A stretch of 46,720 nt of DNA from Dehalococcoidia bacterium (GCA_021462855.1 JAJTXQ010000054.1:1-46720), one strand, 5' to 3'. Numbered from the stretch's first letter, positions 9,821 to 18,043 are shown. Translations and numbers: made by a program. The notes: generated by a model not told the origin, from the sequence alone.

Positions 9821-9849
9821 ACAGTACTATATACGGTACTATGTGTCAA
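9821..9849 (-). promoter_or_regulatory. Promoter of the hicA-hicB-SecB-like operon
   Basis: TTGACA (9844-9849) and TACTGT (9821-9826) are separated by 17 nt on the minus strand, with the transcript expected to start just upstream of the hicA ribosome site. Confidence 0.55.
9823..9840. promoter_or_regulatory. Palindromic operator candidate for HicB
   Basis: AGTAC-8 nt-GTACT, a perfect 5-bp dyad covering the spacer and the -10 of the toxin operon promoter. Binding by the HicB ribbon-helix-helix domain here would repress transcription. Confidence 0.5.
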
Positions 9850-10022
9850 TACTTGAACGAACCTGCTGGCCGCGGCCCCGCCGGGCTCTCAGCCCGATTC
9901 GCGTATAGTACGAGCCGCCGCCGGCGCCGGGCCACTCGTGGAACGGATTGGCTCACACCGAACATAAGCGCAGTCCGCGAACGATCGGCGTCTGCTAGGA
10001 TGCCTGTCGGGCACCCGAACAT

Positions 10023-13000
10023 ATGTTTACGCACCTGCACCTTCACACCGAGTACAGCCTGCTCGACGGCCTGAGCCGCATCCCGGACGTGATGGAGCGG
10101 GTGCGGGCGCTCGGGCAGACCTCCGTCGCCATGACGGACCACGGCGCGCTCTACGGCGCCATCGACTTCTACAAGGAAGCGCGCGCCCGCGAGCTGAAGC
10201 CGATCATCGGCATCGAGGCGTACATCGCGCCGGACTCGCGCCACAAGCGCTCCGAAGCGCGCGCGAACAACTACTACCATCTGACGCTGCTCGCGAAGGA
10301 CGAGACGGGCTACCGCAACCTGCTGCAGCTCAGCACCAAGTCGCACCTCGAGGGCTTCTACTACAAGCCGCGCATGGACAAAGAGCTGCTGGCGGCGCAC
10401 GGCAAGGGCATCATCGCGCTCAGCGGCTGCCCCTCGGGCGAGATGCACAGGCTGTTGCTCGAGGATCGCTACGACGAGGCGCGCGCGCTCGCCGGCTTCT
10501 TCGGCGACGTGTTCGATGATTTCTACCTGGAGGTCATGCGCCACGACGAGCCGGAGATCAACGCGCAGTGCGCGAAGGTCCTCGAAGGCCTGGCGCGCCT
10601 CTCGCGCGACGAGGGCATCCCGCTTGTGGCGACGAACGACTCACACTACACCGCGCCCGAGGACGCGTCGATCCATGACGTCCTGCTGTGCATCGGCACG
10701 AACAGCACGGTCGATGACACGAAGCGCGCGCTGAAGATGCATGACACGTCGTACTACGTGAAGTCGGAGGACGAGATGCTCGCGCTGTTCCCCGACCTGC
10801 CGGCGGCGGTGACGAACACGCAGCTGGTCGCCGAGCAGTGCGACTTGCGCATGGACTTCGGGAGGCTGCACCTGCCGGAGCCCGAAGTGCCCGGCGGCAA
10901 GACGCCGCACCAGCACCTGACCGACCTCGCGCGCGAAGGGCTGAACCGCAAGTATCCGTTCGCGTCCGGCGAGGTGCGCGAGCGGCTGCAGTACGAGCTC
11001 GACGTCGTCGAGAAGACCGGGTTCACCAACTACTTCCTCGTCGTCTACGACATCGCGCAGTTCTGCGAGCGCGAGCAGATCATGCTCGGCGTGCGCGGCT
11101 CGGCGGCGGCGAGCATCATCCTCTACACGCTCGATGTGACGTTCATCGACCCGCTGGCGACGCGGCTGGTGTTTGAGCGCTTCCTGCACGTCGACCGCAA
11201 GGAGCCGCCCGACGTCGACATGGACATCCCGGACGCGCGCCGCGATGAGGTGATCCGCTATGTCGCGGCGAAGTACGGCTACGACCGCGTGGCGCAGATC
11301 ATCACGTTCGGCACGATGGGCGCGAAGGCGGCGGTGCGCGATGTTGGCCGCGCGCTCGGCATGCAGTACGGCGACGCCGACCGCGTGGCGCGGCTCGTGC
11401 CCAGCATGCCGCTGCACATCACGCTCACACAGGCGCTCGAGGATTCGCCCGAGCTCGCTTCGCTGTACGAGACGGACCCGCAGGTGACGCGGCTCGTGGA
11501 CACGGCGCGCCGGCTCGAGGGCGTGGCGCGGCACGCCAGCACGCACGCCGCCGGCGTCGTCATCTCGCGCGAGCCGCTGGCCGAGCATGTGCCGCTGCAG
11601 CGCCCGACGCGCGGCGACGAGACGTCGATCCCCACGACCCAGTATGCGATGGCGCAGGTCGCCGAGATCGGCCTGCTGAAGATGGACTTCCTCGGTCTCG
11701 CCAACCTGACGATCCTCGGCCGCGCGATCGACATCATCGAGCGGACGAAGGGCGTGCGCATCGACCTGCAGGCGCTGCCCGATGGCGATGCGAAGACGTT
11801 CGAGATGCTCGGCGCGGGCGACACCTTCGGCGTGTTCCAGCTGGAGTCGCCGGGCATGCGCCGGTCGATCCAGGAGCTGCGGCCCGACAGCACCGCCGAG
11901 CTCATGGCGCTCGTCGCGCTGTACCGCCCGGGGCCGATGCAGCACATCGGCGCGTACTGCCGCGCCAAGCACGACCGCTCGCTCGTCCAGTACCCGCACC
12001 CGGACCTGGCGGAGATCCTCGACGAGACGTACGGCGTCATCGTCTACCAGGACCAGGTGTTGCTGGTGCTGCAGAAGTTCGCCGGATACTCCCTGAAAGA
12101 CGCCGACGCGATCCGCAAGGCGATGTCGAAGAAGATCGCGTCGCTGATGGAGGCGGAAGGCGAGAAGTTCATCGCCGCGGCGGTGAAGAACGGCTATGAG
12201 AACGCGCAGGCGACGGCGATCTTCGACCTGATCCTGCCGTTCGCCGGCTATGCGTTCAACAAGGCGCACTCGGCCTGCTACGGCACGATCGCGTACCAGA
12301 CGGCGTATCTGAAGGCGAACTACCCGCACGAGTACATGACCGCCGTGCTGTCGAGCGCGGGCACATCGGACCGCGTGGCGGCGGCGGTAGCGGAGTGCGT
12401 GCGGCTGAACATCACCGTGCGGCCGCCCGATGTCAATGCCAGCGGCGCCGGATTCGCGCTCGAGGGCGCCGGCGCCGACGTGGCGGTCCGCTTCGGCCTC
12501 GCCGATGTGAAGAACGTCGGCCACGGCGCGGCGGAGGCGATGCTCGCCGTCCGCGACGAGAGCGGTGCGTTCGAGAGCATCGAGGACTTCGCCAAGCGCA
12601 TCGACCTGAAGGCGCTGAACCGCCGCACGCTCGAATCGCTGATCAAGTGCGGCGCGTTCGATGCGCTCGGCGGCCGCGGCACGCTGCTCGCCAGCCTCGA
12701 CCGCATCATCTCGCTGGCGCAACGCGAGCAGAAGCTGAAGGAGTCCGGCCAGTCGACGATGTTCGACATGTTCGGCGACAGCGTCGCGACGCCGCTGCCA
12801 GCGCTCGAGCTGCAGGAGGTCGAGGTGTCGAAGGCGGAGCAGCTGGCGTGGGAACGCGAGCTGCTCGGCGTGTACGTCTCGGAGCACCCGTTCCGCATGG
12901 CGGCAAAGTCGCTGTCGCAGCACACGTCGGCGCTGGTCTGCGAGATCACGACGGAGATGGACGGGCGCGAGGTGGTGATCGCGGGCATGGTGCAGGACGT

Positions 13001-13757
13001 GCGCACGCGCACGACGAGAGCCGGCAAGCCGTTCATGGTGGCGATGGTGGAGGACCTCTCGGGCACGCAGGAGGTGACGGTCTGGCCGGATGTCTTCGAG
13101 CCGACGCGCGAGCTGTGGGCGCCGGGAAACATCCTGCTGATGCTGGTGCGGGTGCGCGAGCGTGCCGACCGCCTGCAGATCGCGGTGCAGCAGGTGTCGC
13201 TCGTGCAGGCCGCCGATGGCTCGGTGAGCCACGAGCACTTCACGGTGCCGGACTGGCTGACGGCGGCGGTGCGCTCGTCGGCGGGCGTAGGCGTGGTGCG
13301 CGCGCTCCCGCCGGGCAGCGGCGAGCACGCGCCGGCCAACGGCAACGGCGATAGCGCGCGCAACGGCAACGGCAACGGGAGCCGCACGGGCGCCGGGCAG
13401 CCAGCGCCTGCCGCATCGTCTGCCGATGCCCCTGCAGCAGCGCCAGTCCCGGAGCCGCGGCGTGCGGCGTCCCGGGCAACGCTCCGCTTCTTCATGCACG
13501 AGTCCGATGACGAGACCGCGGACCGCGCCCGGCTCGACGCGCTGATCGCGCTGATCGGCGAGCACCCGGGCGAGGACATCGTGCGTCTGTTCGTGCACCT
13601 GAACGACGGCGACAAGATCGAACTGGCGATGCCGGCGGCGGCGGCGAGCGAGGAGCTCCGTGAGCGCGGCATCGCGCTGCTGGGCGAACGCGGCGGGGCC
13701 GAGGCGATCGCCCGGCCGCAAGAGCGCCGGACGGCCGGCGTGCAGCCCGTGGCATAG
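10023..13757 (+). CDS. dnaE: DNA polymerase III subunit alpha
   Basis: The 1244-residue replicative polymerase. It opens directly with the PHP domain (FTHLHLHTEYSLLDGLS, MTDHGALYG, TNDSHY), then the palm with catalytic acidic motif PPDVDMDIPD and KMDFLGL, the GVRGSAAAS substrate loop, the fingers (FNKAHSACYG), a helix-hairpin-helix region (LNRRTLESLIKCGAFDALGG) and an OB fold (about 985-1070). A Gly/Asn/Ala/Pro-rich linker (about 1105-1150) leads to a C-terminal domain of about 90 residues. The PHP metal ligands look intact, so proofreading or a structural metal site is possible. Length fits the family. No Shine-Dalgarno sequence is obvious. Confidence 0.97.
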   Translation: MFTHLHLHTEYSLLDGLSRIPDVMERVRALGQTSVAMTDHGALYGAIDFYKEARARELKPIIGIEAYIAPDSRHKRSEARANNYYHLTLLAKDETGYRNLLQLSTKSHLEGFYYKPRMDKELLAAHGKGIIALSGCPSGEMHRLLLEDRYDEARALAGFFGDVFDDFYLEVMRHDEPEINAQCAKVLEGLARLSRDEGIPLVATNDSHYTAPEDASIHDVLLCIGTNSTVDDTKRALKMHDTSYYVKSEDEMLALFPDLPAAVTNTQLVAEQCDLRMDFGRLHLPEPEVPGGKTPHQHLTDLAREGLNRKYPFASGEVRERLQYELDVVEKTGFTNYFLVVYDIAQFCEREQIMLGVRGSAAASIILYTLDVTFIDPLATRLVFERFLHVDRKEPPDVDMDIPDARRDEVIRYVAAKYGYDRVAQIITFGTMGAKAAVRDVGRALGMQYGDADRVARLVPSMPLHITLTQALEDSPELASLYETDPQVTRLVDTARRLEGVARHASTHAAGVVISREPLAEHVPLQRPTRGDETSIPTTQYAMAQVAEIGLLKMDFLGLANLTILGRAIDIIERTKGVRIDLQALPDGDAKTFEMLGAGDTFGVFQLESPGMRRSIQELRPDSTAELMALVALYRPGPMQHIGAYCRAKHDRSLVQYPHPDLAEILDETYGVIVYQDQVLLVLQKFAGYSLKDADAIRKAMSKKIASLMEAEGEKFIAAAVKNGYENAQATAIFDLILPFAGYAFNKAHSACYGTIAYQTAYLKANYPHEYMTAVLSSAGTSDRVAAAVAECVRLNITVRPPDVNASGAGFALEGAGADVAVRFGLADVKNVGHGAAEAMLAVRDESGAFESIEDFAKRIDLKALNRRTLESLIKCGAFDALGGRGTLLASLDRIISLAQREQKLKESGQSTMFDMFGDSVATPLPALELQEVEVSKAEQLAWERELLGVYVSEHPFRMAAKSLSQHTSALVCEITTEMDGREVVIAGMVQDVRTRTTRAGKPFMVAMVEDLSGTQEVTVWPDVFEPTRELWAPGNILLMLVRVRERADRLQIAVQQVSLVQAADGSVSHEHFTVPDWLTAAVRSSAGVGVVRALPPGSGEHAPANGNGDSARNGNGNGSRTGAGQPAPAASSADAPAAAPVPEPRRAASRATLRFFMHESDDETADRARLDALIALIGEHPGEDIVRLFVHLNDGDKIELAMPAAAASEELRERGIALLGERGGAEAIARPQERRTAGVQPVA

Positions 13758-13765
13758 GGGGAGGC

Positions 13766-14200
13766 ATGACGTCCGTCTACACCGACGATCAGCGCGCGTT
13801 CCTGCTGGCGCATCGCCTTGTCGTCGTCGGCGCGCAGCGCGCGGGCGCGCCGCACCTGACCCCCGTGTACTACGTGATGGATGGCGACGACCTGCTCATC
13901 TCGACGACGCGGTCGCGGCTGAAGACGGAGCTCATCCGGCGCAACCCGGACGTGTCGCTGTGCGTGCTCGCGGAGGAGTTCCCGTTCCTGTACGTGCTCG
14001 TCTACGGCGCGGCGTCGATCGAGGACGCCGGCGCGGCTGACCTGATGATGCGCATCGGCGAGCGGATGACCGGCGCCCCGGTCCCGGAGGCCGCGCGCCC
14101 CACGGTCGAGGAGCGCGCCCGCACGGAGGGCCGCATCGTCCTGCGCGTGCGACCGCACCGCGCCGTCGCGACCATGCCGCTCGCACCGAAGCGCGCGTAA
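13766..14200 (+). CDS. PPOX-class (pyridoxamine 5'-phosphate oxidase-like) flavin/F420-binding protein
   Basis: A 144-residue protein starting 8 bp after dnaE with a GGGGGAGG ribosome site. The N-terminus has the split-barrel pattern of small PNPOx-like proteins: a strand VVVGAQRAGAPHLTPVYYVMDGDDLLISTT, then SRLKTELIRRNPDVSLCVL, and PFLYVLVYGAASIED. Such proteins bind FMN or F420 and reduce varied substrates or degrade haem. TIGR03618-type F420-dependent members are the closest by memory, but I cannot choose the cofactor. Probably translationally linked to dnaE. Confidence 0.75.
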   Translation: MTSVYTDDQRAFLLAHRLVVVGAQRAGAPHLTPVYYVMDGDDLLISTTRSRLKTELIRRNPDVSLCVLAEEFPFLYVLVYGAASIEDAGAADLMMRIGERMTGAPVPEAARPTVEERARTEGRIVLRVRPHRAVATMPLAPKRA

Positions 14201-14295
14201 CGCCTGTCGCCCGCGGGCATTTCTTTCCCGCGCGGCGGGGGGTAGGATCGTTGCACCCCCGCCGGCGGCGGGACGCACCAAGGAGCAGCACCACC

Positions 14296-15105
14296 ATGAC
14301 GTACCGCGACCTACGCTACGAAGTGGCCGACGGCATCGCCACGATCACGCTCGACCGCCCCGATCACCTGAACGCCATCAGCGGCGCCATGCTCGCGTCA
14401 TTCTCCACCGCGTTTCGCGAGGCCGACACTGACACCGGTGTCCGCGTGATCATTCTCACCGGCGCGGGCGAACGCGGCTTCTGCTCCGGGCTCGACCTGA
14501 AGGAGCAGGGCGCGCGTGCCGGGGCGGGCAGCCTCAACGGCACGGCGATCGCGGGCGCCACGGCGAAGTTCGCCCTGGCGGCGAGCCCGCCGGTGGTGCT
14601 TCACCAGACCGACAAGCCGGTGATCTGCGCGCTGAACGGCGCCGCCGCCGGCTACGGGCTGGACCTCGCGCTCGGATGCGACATCCGCGTGGCGGCGGAG
14701 CACGCCAAGCTCGCGGCGGTGTTCACGAAGCGCGGCGTGCTGCCGGAGAGCGGCGGCACGTGGCTGCTCCCGCGGCTCATCGGCTGGGCGAAGGCGGCGG
14801 AGCTCGCGTTCACCGGCCGCACACTCTCGGCGCGCGAGGGGCTCGAGTGGGGCTTGGTGAACAAGGTCGTTCCGAAGGAGTCGCTGATGGACGAGGCGCG
14901 CGCGCTGGCCAGCGAGATCGCGCGGAATGCGCCGCTCGCCGTGCAGGCAACGAAGCGGATGATGCGGTTGAGCCTGGACGAGACGTTCGAGGCGAACGTG
15001 CACCACGTGTTCCTGCAGCTGCTGCCGCTCTTCCGCTCACAGGACTTCACCGAGGGCGTGAAGGCGTTCATCGAGAAGCGGGAGCCGCAGTTCGAGGGGC
15101 GCTGA
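14296..15105 (+). CDS. Enoyl-CoA hydratase/isomerase family protein
   Basis: A 269-residue crotonase-fold enzyme from the ATG at 14296, with an AAGGAG ribosome site 9 nt upstream. Hallmarks: ITLDRPDHLNAIS (about 17-29), GFCSGLDLKEQG (oxyanion-hole segment), ICALNGAAAGYGLDLALGCDIRVA (about 113-136), AVFTKRGVLPESGGTWLLPRLIG with the Glu of the active site, and a C-terminal helical cap. It would hydrate 2-enoyl-CoA esters, as in fatty acid or aromatic-acid breakdown; the substrate cannot be deduced. A strong hairpin lies 25 bp after the stop. Confidence 0.9.
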   Translation: MTYRDLRYEVADGIATITLDRPDHLNAISGAMLASFSTAFREADTDTGVRVIILTGAGERGFCSGLDLKEQGARAGAGSLNGTAIAGATAKFALAASPPVVLHQTDKPVICALNGAAAGYGLDLALGCDIRVAAEHAKLAAVFTKRGVLPESGGTWLLPRLIGWAKAAELAFTGRTLSAREGLEWGLVNKVVPKESLMDEARALASEIARNAPLAVQATKRMMRLSLDETFEANVHHVFLQLLPLFRSQDFTEGVKAFIEKREPQFEGR

Positions 15106-15130
15106 TCACCGCGGCAACGGAGCAACGCGC

Positions 15131-15156
15131 AAGGCCGGCCCATACGGGCCGGCCTT
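15131..15156. terminator. Perfect hairpin between convergent genes
   Basis: AAGGCCGGCCC-ATAC-GGGCCGGCCTT, an 11-bp perfect stem. The flanking A and T bases give a weak bidirectional terminator shape between the hydratase and csrA. Confidence 0.55.
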
Positions 15157-15242
15157 CGTGCTGCGGTGTGCCTTCGTCGCTGCCCCGCCTCGGCCGGGAG
15201 GGCATCCGGCCGGGCGGGGCGGTGTACATCATCGTCGCCGGG

Positions 15243-15476
15243 TTATGTGTGGGCTCCAGCCGACGCGGAGAACCCGTTCGGCTTGCCGACAGGCGCGGTG
15301 CCCTCGGGCGCCGGTTCACCGTCTTCGACGCCGAGCAACTCGGTCCGCATCACCTTCACGCCACCCGGCGCGGTGATGCCGAGCTTTACGCGGTCGCGCT
15401 CGACGCTCAGCACCTTCACCCAGATGTCTCCCTCGATCCAGATGCCCTGCTGGACCTTCCGCACCAATATGAGCAT
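15243..15476 (-). CDS. csrA: Carbon storage regulator CsrA
   Basis: A 77-residue protein if started at the ATG at 15476 (MLILVRKVQQGIWIEGDIWV); an ATG 15 nt upstream would add MGASR, but the family begins at the chosen Met. The beta-strand pattern, LVRKV near the N-terminus and the VKLGITAPGGVKVMRTELL segment are typical. The Pro/Ala/Gly-rich tail (about 55-77) is longer than in E. coli CsrA (61 aa). CsrA dimers bind GGA motifs in mRNA leaders to block or stabilise translation. No flagellar or fliW gene is nearby. It is divergent from a winged-helix regulator. Confidence 0.85.
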   Translation of the reverse strand: MLILVRKVQQGIWIEGDIWVKVLSVERDRVKLGITAPGGVKVMRTELLGVEDGEPAPEGTAPVGKPNGFSASAGAHT

Positions 15477-15559
15477 CCTGCTCGCTCCCATCCGATGCCG
15501 CCGAAGGCGGACCGTAGCCCTTCGACCGTTCCCCCGCGCGGCGGGCCGGCTCCGGCGCC

Positions 15560-15758
15560 GCCGCGGTCTATTGATATGCGTCCCATACTTGACAGTACCC
15601 GCCTCGGCGCATTAACTAGAACCCGAATGCTGGATACCGGAAGCTGGTACGGAAAATCAGGATATCAAATACCGGAATTAGAGTTCCGGCTCCTGATTGC
15701 CGGTATTTGAATTCTAACAAGCTTCCCCGTCAACTAGCAACGTGAGGCGCGACCACCA
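15560..15758. promoter_or_regulatory. A+T-rich regulatory segment with overlapping inverted repeats
   Basis: This stretch between csrA and the winged-helix gene is much richer in A+T than its surroundings. It holds three overlapping dyads: AATCAGGA (15655-15662) with TCCTGATT (15691-15698); TCAAATACCGG (15665-15675) with CCGGTATTTGA (15700-15710); and CCGGAA-TTAGAG-TTCCGG (15672-15689). The word ATACCGGAA also occurs directly at 15634-15642 and 15669-15677. A TTGACA lies at 15589-15594, but its -10 is unclear. It is probably an operator array for the adjacent regulator or an RNA with pseudoknot topology. Confidence 0.5.
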
Positions 15759-15760
15759 AC

Positions 15761-16189
15761 ATGAGCGGTAACAGTCGCTGGAGCCTGTTGACGAACCACG
15801 CGTTTGTCCTCGCCCACGTCGTCGAGCACCCCCGCTCGACGCTGCGCCAGATTGCCGATGCCGTCGGGATCACCGACCGGGCCGCGCTGTCGATCCTGCG
15901 CGCGCTGGAGGCGGACGCCATCATCACGCGCGCGAAACAGGGGCGGCGGAATCGCTACGCCGTCGACATCGAAGCGCTAATGCGCCACAAGAGCCAGGGC
16001 AAGTATACGATCGGGGAGCTGGTGGCGGAGTTGCGCCTGCTGGCGTCGCGCCTGCCGGAGGTCGGCATTTCGCAGGACCTGCGCATCACGCACCCGGCTG
16101 CCGCCGGGGACGGCGCCGGTCCGGCGACGGGCGCGTCCGCCGACGGGACGGCGCCGCCCCTGTCTGCGGCCGAGGGCGCACACTCGTAG
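15761..16189 (+). CDS. Winged-helix transcriptional regulator (MarR/ArsR-like)
   Basis: A 142-residue protein with a winged helix-turn-helix at about 8-72: FVLAHVVEHPRSTLRQIADAVGITDRAALSILRALEADAIITRAKQG, the pattern of MarR/ArsR DNA-binding domains, with a basic wing (KQGRRNRY). A short helix follows, then a Gly/Ala/Pro-rich disordered tail (about 105-142). No sensor or metal site is visible. The upstream inverted-repeat cluster suggests autoregulation and possible control of csrA. Confidence 0.8.
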   Translation: MSGNSRWSLLTNHAFVLAHVVEHPRSTLRQIADAVGITDRAALSILRALEADAIITRAKQGRRNRYAVDIEALMRHKSQGKYTIGELVAELRLLASRLPEVGISQDLRITHPAAAGDGAGPATGASADGTAPPLSAAEGAHS

Positions 16190-16198
16190 CCGGGCAGC

Positions 16199-16226
16199 GG
16201 GTCAGCCTCAGATTGAGCGCTGACCC
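16199..16226. terminator. Hairpin between convergent genes
   Basis: GGGTCAGC/GCTGACCC outer stem with CTCA-GAT-TGAG inner stem and one bulged C, just after the regulator stop. Likely a bidirectional terminator; the U tract is missing. Confidence 0.5.
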
Positions 16227-16289
16227 ACCACCGCGGCAGGCACACCCTGTTCCCTTGCCGGATGCACGCGCGTGGCGCGGCGGCCCGCG

Positions 16290-17048
16290 TCAGTCGGTGA
16301 CGGTGAAGTCCGTCGTCATGCCCTTCTTGAAGTGGTCCTCGGTGCTTCCCGCCTCGCCCGGCACGATGAGGCACGCCAGCGTGTATTCGCCCGCCTCAAG
16401 GTCGAGCACGATCTCGGCGGTCACGCCGACCGGGATGTCCTCGATCTCGCCGAGGGGTTCGAACGCGTCGCCGTCGGCCTTCTTCAGCACGGCGAGCTCG
16501 TGCACCTGGTCGGCGCTTGCGTTCGTGGCGACGAACTTGATCGCGCCGGCGGCGACCGTTGGTACGTCGGGCTTCACCGCCCAGTCGATGAGCTCGACGT
16601 TCACGGTCGCATCGCTCGAGCGCGACTCCGGTGTCTCGGCGCTGCCGCTCTCTTCGTCGTCTGTCGGTGCGGCGCCGCTGCCCGCGACGACCTCGATGAT
16701 CGTGTTCGGGCCGCCCGGTACGTAGCACTTGATCTTGTGCGTGCCGGGCTCGGTCGGGACCTTGTACCCCGGCTCGCGCGTCCGGCCCTTGGGGACGACG
16801 ACTTCCTCCAGCTTCATGCCGTCGATGCCTTCGACTTCATAGTCGCGGTCGGACTCGTTCTTCACGACGAGCTTCAGCTTCTCGCCGGGTGTGGCCTCGA
16901 TGCGGGCGGGCGTGCAGCCCTCATCGCCCTGCGTGATGGTGACGGCGCGGCCGCCTTCGCCGCTGGCGGTGCAGGCCGCGGCCAGCAACGCAATCGCAAC
17001 GCTTCCCGCGCCGAGCGCCCGGCGCCAGGTGAGTTCAGGACCAGACAT
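16290..17048 (-). CDS. Cupredoxin-domain lipoprotein (EfeO-like partner of the iron permease)
   Basis: A 252-residue lipoprotein with signal peptide and lipobox (LLAAAC, Cys at about 26). Two cupredoxin-like beta domains follow: about 34-122 (ATPGEKLKLVVKNESDRDYEVEGIDGM ... GTHKIKCYVPGG) and about 148-252 (VPTVAAGAIKFVATNASADQVHELAVLK ... GEYTLACLIVPGEAGSTEDHFKKGM). Each has the C-terminal Cys and Met/His expected of type I copper ligands. The stop lies 2 bp from the next gene upstream, the EfeU permease. The known EfeUOB logic suggests it delivers or oxidises Fe2+ for transport. The peptidase M75 part of classical EfeO is absent. Confidence 0.82.
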   Translation of the reverse strand: MSGPELTWRRALGAGSVAIALLAAACTASGEGGRAVTITQGDEGCTPARIEATPGEKLKLVVKNESDRDYEVEGIDGMKLEEVVVPKGRTREPGYKVPTEPGTHKIKCYVPGGPNTIIEVVAGSGAAPTDDEESGSAETPESRSSDATVNVELIDWAVKPDVPTVAAGAIKFVATNASADQVHELAVLKKADGDAFEPLGEIEDIPVGVTAEIVLDLEAGEYTLACLIVPGEAGSTEDHFKKGMTTDFTVTD

Positions 17049-17050
17049 GT

Positions 17051-17914
17051 TCAGGCCTCCGTGATGGTTGGTGCCGCCGGCGCGCGCTCGACGCGCCGTA
17101 CCTGCGGCGGGCGTGAAACGGGGATGATGAAGTATGCGGCGAGCGTGGTGAGGATGAAGCCCCAGTAAAGCACGATCTGCCCCATGAGCGGCGCGGAGTC
17201 ATAGCCGAGCACGGTGTGCAGGAACTTGCCGAAGGTGGAAGTCATGGGGATGACGGACTCCATGTCCCACGGCCGCGATCCGAGGTCGCCGATGATCATC
17301 GCCTCGTGCAATTCAGCGAGGCCGTTGGACAGCAGCCCGCCGGCGAGGAACACCACGACGACGCCTGTCACCAGGAAGAACGGCTTGAGCGGGATACGCG
17401 CCGACCCGTAGTAGAGCACGATGCCGATCACGGCGGAGATCGCGAATCCGGCGACACCGCCGGCGACGAATTCCACGCCCGACCCGGCGTTCTTCGACCC
17501 GGCGAACAGGAAGAGCGTCGTCTCGATGCCCTCGCGGCCGACCGACGAGAACGCGAGCAGCGCCAGCGCGACGATCGACCCGCGCGAGAGCGCCGTGTCC
17601 ACCTGCTCGCGCAGGTCGCGCGAGATGCCCGCCGACTGCCGCTTCATCCAGAACACCATCCACGTGAGCACCGCGACGGCGAACAGCATGGTGAAGCCCT
17701 CGAACGCCTCGAGGACGCGCCCGTCGAGCTCGCGCGATGTGATCTCGAGCGCCGCGGCGAACGCGAGCGAGAGCGCGGCCGCCGCCACGACGCCGAGCCA
17801 GATGGCGCGGAAGTGCTGCCGCTGGTCGAGCGACCGCAGGTAGCCGAGCAGGATGGTGACGACGAGCGCGATCTCGACGCCTTCGCGCAATGTGACGAGC
17901 AGAGAGAACAACAT
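17051..17914 (-). CDS. efeU: EfeU/FTR1-family iron permease
   Basis: A 287-residue protein with seven likely membrane helices and two REGxE iron-binding motifs, REGVE (about 9-13) and REGIE (near residue 130, in SVGREGIETTLFLFAG), the signature of the OFeT/FTR1 family. It imports iron across the cytoplasmic membrane, usually after oxidation of Fe2+ by a partner. An AGGAG ribosome site sits 6 nt before the ATG. First gene of a two-gene operon with the cupredoxin lipoprotein; the upstream region carries two DtxR-like boxes, so iron-dependent repression is expected. Confidence 0.93.
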   Translation of the reverse strand: MLFSLLVTLREGVEIALVVTILLGYLRSLDQRQHFRAIWLGVVAAAALSLAFAAALEITSRELDGRVLEAFEGFTMLFAVAVLTWMVFWMKRQSAGISRDLREQVDTALSRGSIVALALLAFSSVGREGIETTLFLFAGSKNAGSGVEFVAGGVAGFAISAVIGIVLYYGSARIPLKPFFLVTGVVVVFLAGGLLSNGLAELHEAMIIGDLGSRPWDMESVIPMTSTFGKFLHTVLGYDSAPLMGQIVLYWGFILTTLAAYFIIPVSRPPQVRRVERAPAAPTITEA

Positions 17915-17933
17915 GGACGGCTCCTAGCGGTTC

Positions 17934-17970
17934 TTAGCGTATGCTAATATATGGCATTAGGTCTAGCTAA
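17934..17970. promoter_or_regulatory. Twin DtxR/IdeR-like operator boxes
   Basis: Box 1 TTAGC-GTAT-GCTAA (17934-17947) and box 2 TTAG-GTCTAG-CTAA (17957-17970) are dyads resembling the DtxR/IdeR consensus half site TTAGG. They flank a TATATT hexamer (minus strand, 17946-17951) that would serve as the -10 for efeU, so binding would occlude that promoter. Confidence 0.6.
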
Positions 17971-18014
17971 CTGCCACGGCCATTCGGCCCCTCCTTCTGG
18001 GGAAATACGCAGGT

Positions 18015-18043
18015 TTGGGGCCTCGCCCGCTGCCGCGTATACT
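18015..18043 (+). promoter_or_regulatory. Promoter of the DtxR-type repressor gene
   Basis: TTGGGG (18015-18020), 17-nt spacer, TATACT (18038-18043); the start would lie about 36 nt before the ATG. Confidence 0.5.

Noticed and set aside
10641-13721. Very long open frame on the minus strand opposite dnaE
   Set aside because: It is antisense to a clear dnaE; its composition (His/Arg/Val/Leu-rich, no motif) is the usual mirror of high third-position G+C.
10023-13757. Possible intein or frameshift in dnaE
   Set aside because: The frame is continuous and every conserved block follows at normal spacing; only the linker and tail are lineage-specific.
16190-16289. Small RNA gene after the winged-helix regulator
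   Set aside because: Only a terminator-like hairpin is visible; no promoter or conserved RNA motif was found.
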